Shown here in pieces: positions 34,832-43,700 of a stretch of 64,000 bases of DNA (the first letter of the stretch is position 1; each line of letters begins with the position of its first letter). The DNA comes from Variovorax sp. PMC12 (GTDB taxonomy: Bacteria > Pseudomonadota > Gammaproteobacteria > Burkholderiales > Burkholderiaceae_C), in NCBI RefSeq assembly GCF_003019815.1, contig NZ_CP027774.1:806001-870000 (forward strand), in the 5' to 3' direction. Position numbers and translations under genes: made by a program. A model generated the notes under the pieces. That model was not told the origin of the DNA. It searched no databases and saw only the letters and a program-made list of their open reading frames with translations.

Positions 34832-36964
34832 ATGCAGGCCGTGGAAGTGGGGCGCGGCATGGACGCGCTGTTCAGCCCGCGCTCGATCGCCATCTTCGGT
34901 GCGTCGGACGACGTCACCAAGATCGGCGGCCGTCCGCTGCAGTTCCTGCAGAAGTATGGCTACGCGGGCGGCATCTACCCGATCAACCGCAAGGGCGGCC
35001 TGGTGCAGTCCCTGCCGGCCTATGCGAGCGTGGACGACGTGCCTGAAGTACCCGAGCTGGCCGTGGTCGCCGTGCCGCCCGCGGGCGTGCTCGACGTGGT
35101 GCGCGGGTGTGCCCGGCGCGGCGTGAAGGCCGCGGTGATCCTGTCCGCCGGATTCTCCGAGATGGGAGACGAGGGCCGCCAGCTGCAGGAGCAGATCGGC
35201 GAGGTGGCCCGCGCCACCGGCATGCGCGTGGTCGGCCCGAACTGCCTGGGCGCGATCGGCGTGCCCGACAGGAGCATCGCCACCTTCTCGGTGGCGCTGG
35301 AGTCGTCGTTTCCCGTGGCCGGCTCCGTGGGCATCGTCTCGCAGAGCGGCAACCTGGGCAGCTTCACGCTGCGCCTGGCCGGCGAGCGCGGCCTGGGCGT
35401 CAGCCGCATGCTGACCACGGGCAACGAATGCGACGTGGACATCGCCGACGCCATCGCGTCTCTGGCGGGCGACCCCGGCACCCGCGTGATCCTGTGCTGC
35501 ATGGAAACCTGCCGCGACGGCGACAAGCTGCTCCGGGCCATGGCCATGGCCCGCGAGGCCGGCAAGCCGCTGGTGGTGCTGAAGGTCGGGGTCTCCGAGG
35601 CAGGCAGCGAGGCCGCGGCCTCGCACACCGGCGCGCTGGCCTGCTCCGACGCCGTGTTCGACGCCGTGCTGCGCAAGGGCGGCGCCATTCGCGTGCCCAG
35701 CATCGAGCAGTTGCTCGAAGTGGGCCACGCGCTGTCCGTCGTCGGCCCGGCGCATGTGCCGGGCGGCAACCGCGTGGCCGTGCTCACAGCCTCGGGCGGC
35801 TTCGGCGTGCTGCTGGCCGATGCGGCCAGCGCGCAGGGCCTGGCTTTGCCCAAGCTGGCCGCGCACACGCAGGAGCGCATCCTGTCGGTGGTGCCCTTCG
35901 CCTCGCCCTCCAATCCGGTGGACATGACGGCGCAGGTGTCGAGCCGGCCCGAAGTCCTGGCGCAGATGCTCGATGCCGTCGCGCGGGATGCCAGTTGCGA
36001 CGCGCTGATCCTGCAGTCGGCCAACGCCTTCCACCTGCCCCGTCTGCGCGATGTGTTTCTTTCCGCGCTGGAACAGTTGCGCAAGGACCATCCCTCGCGC
36101 CTGATCCTGCTGTGTGCCCGCGCGCCCCACGAGGTGCGGGCCACGCTCAACGGCATGGGCTTCCCGGTGGTGGAGGGCATCGATGCCGCTTGCGCGACCC
36201 TGGCCGCGCTGTTGCGCTTCGGCGCGCGAGGCACCACGGAGACCGCCGCGGCGGCCATCGAGCGCATGCCGCTGGCGGCGGAAGCCTTCGCCACCGAGGC
36301 AAGCGCCAAGGCCGTGCTGTCGCAAGCCGGCCTGCCCGTGCCGCAGGAGGTGATCGCAGCCAACCGTGACGAGGCGCTGGCTGCGGCTCGTGCGCTGGGC
36401 TTTCCCCTGGTGCTGAAGATCGTCTCGCCCGACATCGCCCACAAGACCGAGGTCGGCGGCGTGTTCGTCGGCGTGCAGTCCGAGGCGCAGCTGCTCGAGG
36501 AATACGCGAACCTGCTGGCGCGCGTGGCGCAGAAGGCGCCCGAAGCCCGCATCGCCGGCGTGCTGGTCGCGCAGATGGTGCAGGGGGGTGTCGAGCTGAT
36601 CCTGGGCACCAAGAAAGACCCGGTGTTCGGTCCGATGGTGATGGTCGGGCTGGGCGGCATCTTCGCCGAGATCTTCAAGGACGTGGCGTTGCAGCCGGCG
36701 CCCGTCGACGAGGCGCAGGCCACCGCCATGCTGCGCTCGCTCAAGGCCTTCGCGCTGCTCGACGGCGCGCGCGGGCGGCCCCGGGCCGACGTGCAGTCGG
36801 CCGCCAAGGCGGTCGCGGCGCTGTCGCGATTCGCCATGCGCCATGCCCAGGACGTGTCGGAGATCGATATCAACCCCTTGATGGTGCTGGAGCAGGGGCG
36901 CGGCGCCCATGCGCTGGATGCGCTGCTCGTGCCCGAGGAACAAACCACGAAAGCCAAGCCATGA
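34832..36964 (+). CDS. NDP-forming acyl-CoA synthetase, fused alpha-beta form
   Basis: A 710-residue ADP-forming acyl-CoA synthetase (also the architecture of Pat/FadK-like and feruloyl-CoA synthetase Fcs-type proteins). Order: CoA-binding Rossmann domain (about 10-140, SIAIFGASDDVTKIGGRPLQFL), succinyl-CoA-ligase-like domain (about 150-460, SVGIVSQSGNLGSF; phospho-histidine in AASHTGALACSD), then ATP-grasp (about 490-700, FPLVLKIVSPDIAHKTEVGG, DVSEIDINPLMVLE). Histidine and ATP-grasp elements are intact, so it is probably catalytic. The ATG at 34832 lies 1 bp after the hydratase stop. It likely activates the pathway acid. Confidence 0.88.
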   Translation: MQAVEVGRGMDALFSPRSIAIFGASDDVTKIGGRPLQFLQKYGYAGGIYPINRKGGLVQSLPAYASVDDVPEVPELAVVAVPPAGVLDVVRGCARRGVKAAVILSAGFSEMGDEGRQLQEQIGEVARATGMRVVGPNCLGAIGVPDRSIATFSVALESSFPVAGSVGIVSQSGNLGSFTLRLAGERGLGVSRMLTTGNECDVDIADAIASLAGDPGTRVILCCMETCRDGDKLLRAMAMAREAGKPLVVLKVGVSEAGSEAAASHTGALACSDAVFDAVLRKGGAIRVPSIEQLLEVGHALSVVGPAHVPGGNRVAVLTASGGFGVLLADAASAQGLALPKLAAHTQERILSVVPFASPSNPVDMTAQVSSRPEVLAQMLDAVARDASCDALILQSANAFHLPRLRDVFLSALEQLRKDHPSRLILLCARAPHEVRATLNGMGFPVVEGIDAACATLAALLRFGARGTTETAAAAIERMPLAAEAFATEASAKAVLSQAGLPVPQEVIAANRDEALAAARALGFPLVLKIVSPDIAHKTEVGGVFVGVQSEAQLLEEYANLLARVAQKAPEARIAGVLVAQMVQGGVELILGTKKDPVFGPMVMVGLGGIFAEIFKDVALQPAPVDEAQATAMLRSLKAFALLDGARGRPRADVQSAAKAVAALSRFAMRHAQDVSEIDINPLMVLEQGRGAHALDALLVPEEQTTKAKP

Positions 36965-37719
36965 ACATGTCTCTTTCAGGCCGTGCGGCCTTCATCAGCG
37001 GCGCCGGCCACGGCATCGGCCGCGCCACCGCGCGCGCCATGGCGCGCCTGGGCGCGACCGTCGGCATCAACGACCTGAAGCCGGAATTCGTAGAAGAGGC
37101 CGTGGCCGAGATCCGCGCCCTGGGCGGCCAGGCCATCGGGCTGCCGTGCGACGTGTCGACGCGCGAAGGGATGCGCGAGGCGGTGGCGCAGTTCGCCAGC
37201 GACGCCGGACGGCTGGACATCATGGTCAACAACGCGGCCTGGGTGCGCTACCAGCCGCTTGCCGAAATCACCCCGGAGGTGATGGACCGCATGGTGGAGA
37301 TCGGCTTCAAGTCGGTGATCTGGGGCATCCAGGCCGCGGCGGAGGCGATGGACCCGCAGCGCGGCGGCTCCATCGTCAACGTGGCATCCATCGCGGCCTT
37401 CAAGTCGCCCATGCGCTCGGTGGTCTACAGCGGCATCAAGGCCGGCGTCCTGGGCATTACCCGGGCTTCGGCCGCCGATCTGGGCGCCCGCAACATCCGC
37501 GTGAACGCGGTGGCGCCCGGCGCCATCCCCACCGAGGGCACGGCCAAGCATCGCAATGCGGAGCTCGACGCCAAGCGCATCGGCCGCACGCCGCTGGGCC
37601 GCCTGGGCACGGTGGAAGACATTGCGGACGCCATCTGCTTCCTGGCCGGCGACGAATCGCGCTTCTTCAATGCGGACGTGCTGCGCCTGGACGGCGGCGC
37701 CTCGGAGACCTCGCTGTGA
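36961..37719 (+). CDS. SDR-family oxidoreductase
   Basis: A 252-residue short-chain dehydrogenase overlapping the synthetase stop by 4 bases (ATGA). Motifs: SGAGHGIG at about 13-20, VNNAAWV, VASIAAF with the catalytic serine, YSGIK as YxxxK, and the C-terminal RLDGGASETSL. The FabG-like layout fits a 3-hydroxyacyl-CoA dehydrogenase acting after the hydratase, though sequence alone does not fix the substrate. Its own stop overlaps the next gene's GTG start. Confidence 0.87.
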   Translation: MNMSLSGRAAFISGAGHGIGRATARAMARLGATVGINDLKPEFVEEAVAEIRALGGQAIGLPCDVSTREGMREAVAQFASDAGRLDIMVNNAAWVRYQPLAEITPEVMDRMVEIGFKSVIWGIQAAAEAMDPQRGGSIVNVASIAAFKSPMRSVVYSGIKAGVLGITRASAADLGARNIRVNAVAPGAIPTEGTAKHRNAELDAKRIGRTPLGRLGTVEDIADAICFLAGDESRFFNADVLRLDGGASETSL

Positions 37720-38096
37720 GCGGCGTGGTGCGACCGCCCAAGCGGGTGCAGAACGTGTTCGTCGCGGCAAGGGATCCCGCCAGCCTGCACGGCTTCTATG
37801 AAGGCGCGCTCGGCCTGCCGCTGAAGTTCCGCGATGGCGACCGCTGGATCCAGTACGGCGCGGGCAATACCAACGTGGCGCTGGCCTCCCTCGAGGAGGC
37901 CGCGCCTGCCGCGAGCGGGCTGGTGATGGTGCTGGAGGTGGACGACTTCGAGGGCGCGCCGGAGCGCATTGCGGCCGCCGGCGGCCAGGTGCTGGGCCTG
38001 CGCGACATGGGCGCCCACGGCGCCGTGCTGTCGCTGCGCGACCCGGAAGGCAACCTGCTGCAGCTGTTCCGGCGCGCCGCGCCCGCCGCCGCATGA
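37716..38096 (+). CDS. VOC-family (glyoxalase/bleomycin-resistance) protein
   Basis: A 126-residue vicinal-oxygen-chelate fold protein with a GTG start in a GTGA overlap with the SDR stop. VOC features: FYEGALGLPLKFRDGDRW, VDDFEGAPERIAAAGGQV and the closing DPEGNLLQLF. The usual metal ligands are not complete: the first-strand His is absent (NVFVAARD) and the final Glu is Gln (NLLQLF), so it may bind ligand without a metal. Its role in the pathway is unknown. The frame begins further upstream but only this start matches family length. Confidence 0.8.
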   Translation: MSGVVRPPKRVQNVFVAARDPASLHGFYEGALGLPLKFRDGDRWIQYGAGNTNVALASLEEAAPAASGLVMVLEVDDFEGAPERIAAAGGQVLGLRDMGAHGAVLSLRDPEGNLLQLFRRAAPAAA

Positions 38097-38638
38097 GCGA
38101 GCCGCAGACCGTGCCGGCAGCCTTGCAGTCGTTGCTGGACCGCGAAGCGATCCGCGACTGCCTGCTGCGCTATTGCCGGGGCATCGACCGCTGCGACGAG
38201 GACGCCTTGCGTTCGGCCTACTGGGAGGACGCCACCGATTGCCACGGGGCCTGGAACGGCAGCGCCGCCGGCTTCATCGCGCAGGCGCTGCCCAGGCTGC
38301 GGCAGGGCGGGCGCCGCGTCCACCAGATCACCAATGTGCTGATCGAATTGCACGGCGACGTGGCCGCCGTGGAAAGCACCTTTCTTGCATTGCAGTCCAC
38401 GGCCGCGCAGCCGGATCGCGAGACCTTTCTTTGCGGCCGCTATGCGGATCGCTTCGAGCGTCGCGGCGGCGAGTGGCGCGTGGCCGCGCGAACCGTGGTC
38501 TATGACTGGATCGAGGAGCGCACGCGACCTGAACTGGCGCAGGACGACGCGGCCCTGTTCGGCGCGCGCCAGCCCGTCGGCGGCCGTGCACCGCACGATG
38601 CGGTGTATGCGCTGCTGCACAACGTGCGAGGCGGCTGA
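38093..38638 (+). CDS. SnoaL/NTF2-like protein
   Basis: A 181-residue NTF2-fold protein. The N-terminal helix pair LLDREAIRDCLLRYCRGIDRCD and AYWEDATDCHGAWNGSAAGF is the SnoaL_4 pattern, and HQITNVLIELHGDVAAVEST plus ADRFERRGGEWRVAARTVVYDWIEE form the sheet. Members include ring-hydroxylating-dioxygenase-like beta subunits, isomerases and dehydratases. It overlaps the VOC gene by 4 bases. Histidine and aspartate in DATDCHG could be catalytic, but the reaction is unknown. Confidence 0.82.
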   Translation: MSEPQTVPAALQSLLDREAIRDCLLRYCRGIDRCDEDALRSAYWEDATDCHGAWNGSAAGFIAQALPRLRQGGRRVHQITNVLIELHGDVAAVESTFLALQSTAAQPDRETFLCGRYADRFERRGGEWRVAARTVVYDWIEERTRPELAQDDAALFGARQPVGGRAPHDAVYALLHNVRGG

Positions 38639-39906
38639 TGGCTGGATCTCGCAGCGTGCTGATCACCGGCGCAGGCGCCGGCATCGGCCGCGCCGCGGCG
38701 CTGGGCCTGGCGCGCGCGGGATGGCGCTGCGTGCTGGTCGACGCCGACGCGGCCGCATTGGAACGCACCGAAGCGCTCTGGCCGGCCGGAGCCCAGAGGC
38801 CGCTGGGCCTGGTGGCAGACCTGACGGACGCGGCCCGCATCGAACGCCTGCGCCTGGAGGTTCCGCCGCTCGATGCGCTGGTCAACAACGCGGGCATGTC
38901 GGCCGGCGGCGCCGAGGCGACGTCCGGCCATGACGACGGCGGCGCGGCGCGCCTGCTGGCGCTCAACCTGGCGGCACCGGCGCGCGTGGTGCAGGCGTGC
39001 GCCCCGCATTTGCGGCCGGGGGCGCGCATCGTCAACGTGGCTTCCGGGGCGGGCCTGAGGGCCATTCCCTGGCGCGGCCTCTACAGCCCGAGCAAGGCCG
39101 GATTGATCGGGCAGGGCCGCGCGCTGGCGCACGCCAGGCCCGACTGGACGGTGACCACGCTCGCACCGGGTTTCGTGAGAACCGAACTCGTGCAACGCCT
39201 GATCGACGGTGGGCGGCTGGACCCCACGCAGGCGGCGTCGAAGATTCCCATGGGCCGCATGGCCGAGCCCGAGGAGATGGCCGACGCCTTGTGCTTCCTG
39301 GCCAGTCCGGGCGCGCGTGTGCTCACCGGCCGGCTGCTGGTGCTCGACGGCGGCTCGTCTGTTTGCGGAGGCAGCCAGCCGTTGCCGCCTTGCGAACGTC
39401 CGCCCCTGGCGTTCGATGCGCCCTTGCGCCCGAGCTGCGAGGCGGTGCGCGAACCGATGTGGCGCGCCGCCCTGGACAAATGGGTTCGCTCGCATTCGAG
39501 CCATTCGGGCTCCACGGGCTACGCGGGTGTTGCCGATGCGCGCGCGCTGGATGCGCCGCCGGGCTCTCGGCTCGATGCGGTGCTCGATGCGGCGCGCTGC
39601 TTCCGCACGCGCCATGCAGCGCACGCCAGCCTCACGCTGCTGATGCCTGCGCCCGAACCGGGGCTCGACTGGCAGATGGCCGGCGATGCCGATGCGGCAC
39701 GGATGCTGGTCGCCACGCTGGCCGCCGAATGGGGCTCGCACGCGCTGCGCATCAACGCGCTGGAGCTGCCGCGCGATCTCGCACCCGACGCCTGCCTGCC
39801 GCTGCTCGACTACATGGCCGGCCCCCGGGCGCAGTTCCTGACCGGCCAGGTGCTTCGCCTCGGCGCCGCCGCGGCCCGAGATCACAACAAGGAGACTCCA
39901 GCATGA
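38638..39906 (+). CDS. SDR oxidoreductase with degenerate second SDR-like half
   Basis: A 422-residue protein. Residues ~1-240 form a complete short-chain dehydrogenase (TGAGAGIG, VNNAG, VASGAG, YSPSK). Residues ~265-415 look like a second SDR C-terminal half (LVATLAAEWGSHALRINALE, RAQFLTGQVLRLG) without a nucleotide-binding motif or YxxxK, joined by a Cys/Pro-rich linker. Most SDRs are about 250 residues, so this is a fused tandem form. It overlaps the SnoaL gene (TGATG) and the next gene (ATGA). The second half may serve for dimerisation; the substrate is unknown. Confidence 0.83.
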   Translation: MAGSRSVLITGAGAGIGRAAALGLARAGWRCVLVDADAAALERTEALWPAGAQRPLGLVADLTDAARIERLRLEVPPLDALVNNAGMSAGGAEATSGHDDGGAARLLALNLAAPARVVQACAPHLRPGARIVNVASGAGLRAIPWRGLYSPSKAGLIGQGRALAHARPDWTVTTLAPGFVRTELVQRLIDGGRLDPTQAASKIPMGRMAEPEEMADALCFLASPGARVLTGRLLVLDGGSSVCGGSQPLPPCERPPLAFDAPLRPSCEAVREPMWRAALDKWVRSHSSHSGSTGYAGVADARALDAPPGSRLDAVLDAARCFRTRHAAHASLTLLMPAPEPGLDWQMAGDADAARMLVATLAAEWGSHALRINALELPRDLAPDACLPLLDYMAGPRAQFLTGQVLRLGAAAARDHNKETPA

Positions 39907-40892
39907 TTCCACCGACCATTTCACGCCGCCGCCTGCTGGCGGGCGCGGGGCTGCTCGCCCTTCAGGGCCAAACATGGGCCAGCGAAGCCGGCGCCTGGCC
40001 GGCGCGCCCGATCCGCCTGGTGGTGCCCGGCCCTCCGGGTGCCGGCTCGGACATCTTCGCGCGCTTGCTGTCCGTGCCGCTGCAGCAGGCCCTCGGGCAG
40101 CCGGTGGTCGTGGACAACAAGCCCGGCGCGAACGGCCTGATCGGCAATGACACCGTCGCCAAGGCGGCGCCCGATGGCTACACCATCCTGCTGTCGCCGT
40201 CCTCGGCGATTGCGATCAACCCGGTCATCCAGCCGAAGATGCCCTACGACACGCAGAAAGACCTTCTGCCCATCGCGCAGGTCGGCGCCGCCGGCATTCT
40301 GCTGGTGGCGAACCCGGCGACGGGTATCCGCTCGCTGGCAGACCTGGTTCGCCAGGCCAGGGCCAACCCCGACAAGCTGGCCTGCGGCTCCTGGGGCAAC
40401 GGCTCGACCGGCCACCTGGTGCTGGAGGGCATCAAGGCCCAGTACGGCATCAGCATCGCGCATGTGCCCTACAAGGGCGTCTCGCCGCTGGTGACCGACC
40501 TGCTGGGCAACATCATCGGCGTGGGCTTCGTCGACATCGCATCGCCGGTTCCGCACATCCGCAGCGGCAGGCTGATCGCACTCGGCAGCACCGGCTCCGC
40601 CCGCGGACCCGCGCTGCCGGAAGTGCCCACGCTGACCGAGCAGGGCTACCGCTCCGACGTGGACGGCTGGTACGGCATCTTTGCGCCGGCGGCCACGCCG
40701 CGCGAGGTGGTCGCGCGCCTGAACCAGGAGATCAACCGCATCCTGTCGACCGAAGAGATCATCCAGAAGTTCGCCGCGCAGAACATGCCGCGCCCGCCGA
40801 TCAAGAACGCGGAGCAGTTCGGCGCCACCGTCCACCGGGACCTCGCGGTCTGGCAGTCGCTGGCGAAAGTCGCCAGGTTGCGGGTGGACTGA
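39903..40892 (+). CDS. Bug/TctC-family solute-binding protein with Tat-like leader
   Basis: A 329-residue Bug-family periplasmic binding protein closing the LLM operon, overlapping the SDR stop by 4 bases. The leader has three arginines (ISRRRLLAGAGLLALQG), suggesting Tat export, ending near WASEAGA. Family motifs: LVVPGPPGAGSDIFARLLS, DNKPGANGLIGNDTVAKAAPDGY and LACGSWGNGSTGHLVLEGIK. It is only distantly related to the other two Bug proteins. No TctAB genes follow. It probably binds the growth substrate of this operon. Confidence 0.9.
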   Translation: MIPPTISRRRLLAGAGLLALQGQTWASEAGAWPARPIRLVVPGPPGAGSDIFARLLSVPLQQALGQPVVVDNKPGANGLIGNDTVAKAAPDGYTILLSPSSAIAINPVIQPKMPYDTQKDLLPIAQVGAAGILLVANPATGIRSLADLVRQARANPDKLACGSWGNGSTGHLVLEGIKAQYGISIAHVPYKGVSPLVTDLLGNIIGVGFVDIASPVPHIRSGRLIALGSTGSARGPALPEVPTLTEQGYRSDVDGWYGIFAPAATPREVVARLNQEINRILSTEEIIQKFAAQNMPRPPIKNAEQFGATVHRDLAVWQSLAKVARLRVD

Positions 40893-40903
40893 CCTGGGCC
40901 GGC

Positions 40904-41881
40904 TCAGCCTGCCGGGCGCTTCATGCGCAGCGCGGTCTGGACCACCGCGCCGCGCAGCGATTGCACCGTGGGGTGCGCTTCGAGCTCTTTCAGCGTGAAG
41001 AAGCTCACCGGCGGCAGGTTCCAGCTCAGCCGGTAGGGCAGCGCGGCGCAGTGGCCCGCGTCCTCCATGCCGGCTAGCACGTCGCGCGCGAAGATGGTGA
41101 TGACGTTGGGCTCCTGGCGCAGCACGGTCTGGATGCTCCGGATCGCGGTGGTCTCCAGGATGGGCAGCGGCGGCTGGACGCCGGCGCCGACGAAGATGGC
41201 GTTGTAGGTCCTGCGCATGGGTGTGTTGGGCGGCGGCAGGATCCAGTCAAGCTGGGCGAGCCGGGCCCAGTCCAGCGGCCCTCGCGACAGCCGCTCGACG
41301 TTCTTCGCACCTACCACGAGGCAGGGCTCCTGCTCGTGGATGGCCTCCTGCACCAGCCCGCTCGCGTCGCCGTCGTAGGAGCGGCCGATGGCGCAGTCGA
41401 GCTCGCGCGCGACGAGGCCGGCGACCAGTTCGTCCGTGGTGCCTTCGCGCACCATCACCGAAATGCGCGGCGAACGGTCGAGCAGATGCGTCAACGCGGC
41501 CGACATGAGCTGCTGCGGCACCTGCTGCGTGAAGCCCAGCCGCAGGCGGCCGCTGCGGCCCGCCTCCAGCGAGGTGAGCACGCGCGTGGTCGCCTCGAGC
41601 TCGGCAAGCCAGCGCCGCGCGTAGTGCAGCACCGCGTCACCCGCGGCGGTGGGCACCAGCCCTCTGCTGGAGCGCTCGAAAAGCGTGCTGCCGAAGATGT
41701 CCTCGACCTCGTGCAGCGCCTTGGTGATCGCTGGCTGGCTGAGCTGCATTTCGGCGGCGACGCGGCTGAGGGTGCGATGCCGGTCGATGGCCTGCAGCAG
41801 CGAGAGTTGCCGCAGCTTGAGGCGTGAGAGCAGTGTGCGGTGCAACTCGGCGGCGGGGTCTCGGGCGGTGGGCAAGGCCAT
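40904..41881 (-). CDS. LysR-family regulator divergent from GAF/VOC/ABC cluster
   Basis: A 325-residue LysR-type regulator with an about 20-residue N-terminal extension before the helix-turn-helix (LKLRQLSLLQAIDRHRTLS, RVAAEMQLSQPAITKALHEV). The effector domain has GFTQQVPQQLMSAALTHLL and GLVARELDCAIGRSYDGD, resembling GbpR/CbbR-like regulators that bind small acids. It is divergent from the cluster beginning at 41951, and two dyads lie in the 69-bp gap, one of them over its own start codon, which suggests autorepression. The effector is unknown. Confidence 0.86.
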   Translation of the reverse strand: MALPTARDPAAELHRTLLSRLKLRQLSLLQAIDRHRTLSRVAAEMQLSQPAITKALHEVEDIFGSTLFERSSRGLVPTAAGDAVLHYARRWLAELEATTRVLTSLEAGRSGRLRLGFTQQVPQQLMSAALTHLLDRSPRISVMVREGTTDELVAGLVARELDCAIGRSYDGDASGLVQEAIHEQEPCLVVGAKNVERLSRGPLDWARLAQLDWILPPPNTPMRRTYNAIFVGAGVQPPLPILETTAIRSIQTVLRQEPNVITIFARDVLAGMEDAGHCAALPYRLSWNLPPVSFFTLKELEAHPTVQSLRGAVVQTALRMKRPAG

Positions 41882-41927
41882 AACTCCTGGGTTATCGAGC
41901 TATCAGAAATTATTTCACTTTGGTGAA
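41880..41927. promoter_or_regulatory. Two dyads in LysR/GAF divergent gap
   Basis: ATAAC-N6-GTTAT at 41880-41895 covers the LysR start codon, and TTCAC-N4-GTGAA at 41914-41927 lies 23 bp before the GAF gene. Both are perfect 5-bp inverted half-sites with spacings compatible with LysR tetramer contacts (recognition and activation sites). Binding is inferred from symmetry and position. Confidence 0.45.
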
Positions 41928-41950
41928 TTGCTGGTCCTAGACTTTTCCCC

Positions 41951-42505
41951 ATGGACACGCCCACTGCACCGAAGACCACCGCCATCACCGCCGGATTTCT
42001 GGACTCGCTGGCCGAGGCGCCGAACGCTGTCGAGGCGCTGCGCCGCATCGACAGCCGTCGTTTGCTGATCGCCCCGGGCAGCATCTTCAGCATCCAGCAG
42101 AACGTGACGACCGGGCACGATGCGGCCGGCCAGGTCCTGTTGCGTCGCTTCTATTCGTCGGAGGCGTCGAGCTTTCCCGTGAACGGCGCCAAGCGAAAGA
42201 CCATGACGCGCTGGACCGAATGCCTCTTCGTGCAGGGGCGTGTGTTCGTCGGCGAGGGCGAGCATGTGCTTGCGCAGACCTTCGACGATTTCGAGCAGAT
42301 GCAGGCCTACGCGTTGCGCAGCGTGATCAACGTGCCGCTGATGCAGGGGACGCTCTGCTACGCCACCTTCAACGTCTTCGGCACCCGCACCCGCTGGCAG
42401 CCGGAGGAGGTGCTTGGCATCCGCTTGCTGGCGCTGGCCGCCGCGCGCTGGGTGCCTTCCGTGCCCGGGCTCGCCTACAGCTTCGAGGAAACGCCATGCC
42501 TGTGA
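41951..42505 (+). CDS. Stand-alone GAF-domain protein
   Basis: A 184-residue protein made of one GAF-like ligand-binding domain (about 40-175: IFSIQQNVTTGHDAAGQVLL, RVFVGEGEHVLAQTF, LRSVINVPLMQGTLCYATFNV, WQPEEVLGIRLLALAAARW). It has no DNA-binding, kinase or cyclase partner domain. GAF proteins of this length occur as first genes of catabolic operons, where they may act as sensors or small-molecule isomerases. Its last codons overlap the VOC gene by 10 bases. Its role is unknown. Confidence 0.78.
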   Translation: MDTPTAPKTTAITAGFLDSLAEAPNAVEALRRIDSRRLLIAPGSIFSIQQNVTTGHDAAGQVLLRRFYSSEASSFPVNGAKRKTMTRWTECLFVQGRVFVGEGEHVLAQTFDDFEQMQAYALRSVINVPLMQGTLCYATFNVFGTRTRWQPEEVLGIRLLALAAARWVPSVPGLAYSFEETPCL

Positions 42506-42912
42506 CTGCCTTGCACCACTTCACCATCCGCTGCACGCCGGACGAACTGCCGCCGCTGGTGGACTTCTACACCCGGGTGATGCGACTCACGGTCGGCGCG
42601 CGGCCGGAGATCCCGGCGCCCGGCGCATGGCTGTATGCCGACGGCCAGCCCATCGTGCACCTGTACGCGCACCTGTCGGCGCCGGACCGGCCGGGCGAGC
42701 CGGGCGGCCCTGTCACGGGCCACGTCGACCACATCTCGTTCCGCTCACGCGGCCTGGCCGAAATGCGCGCGCACCTTCGCGCACTGGGCGTTCCCTTCGT
42801 GGAGGCGCCGATCCCGGGCTGGGCGATTCACCAGCTCTTCCTGCAGGATCCTCGTGGTCTCAAGATCGAGATGACGTTCTGGATGGATCAGGAAGAAGGA
42901 GGCGTCGCATGA
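42496..42912 (+). CDS. VOC-family dioxygenase/glyoxalase-like protein
   Basis: A 138-residue VOC-fold protein with an apparently intact metal triad: His in LHHFTIRC near residue 8, His in GHVDHISF, and Glu in LKIEMTFW, the order used by glyoxalase I, fosfomycin-resistance and extradiol dioxygenase domains. It overlaps the GAF gene by 10 bases and the hydrolase by 4 (ATGA). With the downstream hydrolase it could cleave and hydrolyse a ring or diketone, but it is shorter than classic extradiol enzymes, so the reaction is open. Confidence 0.8.
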   Translation: MPVTALHHFTIRCTPDELPPLVDFYTRVMRLTVGARPEIPAPGAWLYADGQPIVHLYAHLSAPDRPGEPGGPVTGHVDHISFRSRGLAEMRAHLRALGVPFVEAPIPGWAIHQLFLQDPRGLKIEMTFWMDQEEGGVA

Positions 42913-43700
42913 CGGACTTCGTCCAGGTCGGCGACCAGCGCATCGCCTTCGACCGTGAAGGCGAAGGCCCGCCGCTGGTGCTGATGCACGGCGCGGAGGC
43001 GTCGCGGCAGATGTTCGCGGCGCTGGTGCCGCGGCTGTCGGGGCAGTTCACAGTGATCGCCTATGACCAGCGCGACTGCGGCGAGACCGAGGGGCCCGAG
43101 CACGCCTCGACGCTCGCGGACCTGGCGGACGATGCGCAGCAGTTCATCAAGGCCCTCGGCTTCAAGCGCGCCCATGTCTTTGGCTCGTCCTTCGGCGGGC
43201 GGGTTGCGCAGGCGCTGGCGGTGCTGCACCCGCGCTCGGTCGACCAGCTCGTGCTGGGCAGTACCTGGCCGCTGCCCAGGCCCTACGAGGAGCTCTGTCC
43301 GGATGCACGGCGCCTGGCTGAATTGCGACGCGGCCTGCCCGGCACCGCACAGGAGCTGGCGACCTGGTTCTTCCCCGAGGCCTTTCTCGATCAGCACCCG
43401 GATCTGCGTCGCATGTTCGCGAAGGCGCGGCCGGAGTCGCCACGGTCCGCGCGGCGCGCAGCGACCGTGCAGACCGCGCTCGAGCGAGGCGTGGCAGACA
43501 TCGTCGCGCCCACGCTGGTGCTGGCCGGCGAGCTCGACCGCGTGGTGCCGCCGAGCGTGACGCTGTCGATGGCCGGCCGCATTCGCGGCGCCGATGCGGT
43601 GCTGCTGCCCGGCATCGGCCATGTCACCGCGATGCAGGCGCCGCAGGTCCTGGCGCATCACATCGTCCGTTTCCTGAGTCCCGAAGGAGCCAAGCCATGA
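42909..43700 (+). CDS. Alpha/beta hydrolase (serine nucleophile)
   Basis: A 263-residue alpha/beta hydrolase. Oxyanion HGAEASR near residue 27, nucleophile elbow G92-S-S94-F-G96 (FGSSFGGRVA), acid in LAGELDRVVP and base histidine in GIGHVTAMQAP near the C-terminus. It fits meta-cleavage-product, enol-lactone or ester hydrolases. The start overlaps the VOC stop (ATGA) and its own stop overlaps the ABC ATPase start, so it belongs to a tightly coupled operon. The likely substrate is an ester or ring-cleavage product of the imported compound. Confidence 0.86.
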   Translation: MTDFVQVGDQRIAFDREGEGPPLVLMHGAEASRQMFAALVPRLSGQFTVIAYDQRDCGETEGPEHASTLADLADDAQQFIKALGFKRAHVFGSSFGGRVAQALAVLHPRSVDQLVLGSTWPLPRPYEELCPDARRLAELRRGLPGTAQELATWFFPEAFLDQHPDLRRMFAKARPESPRSARRAATVQTALERGVADIVAPTLVLAGELDRVVPPSVTLSMAGRIRGADAVLLPGIGHVTAMQAPQVLAHHIVRFLSPEGAKP

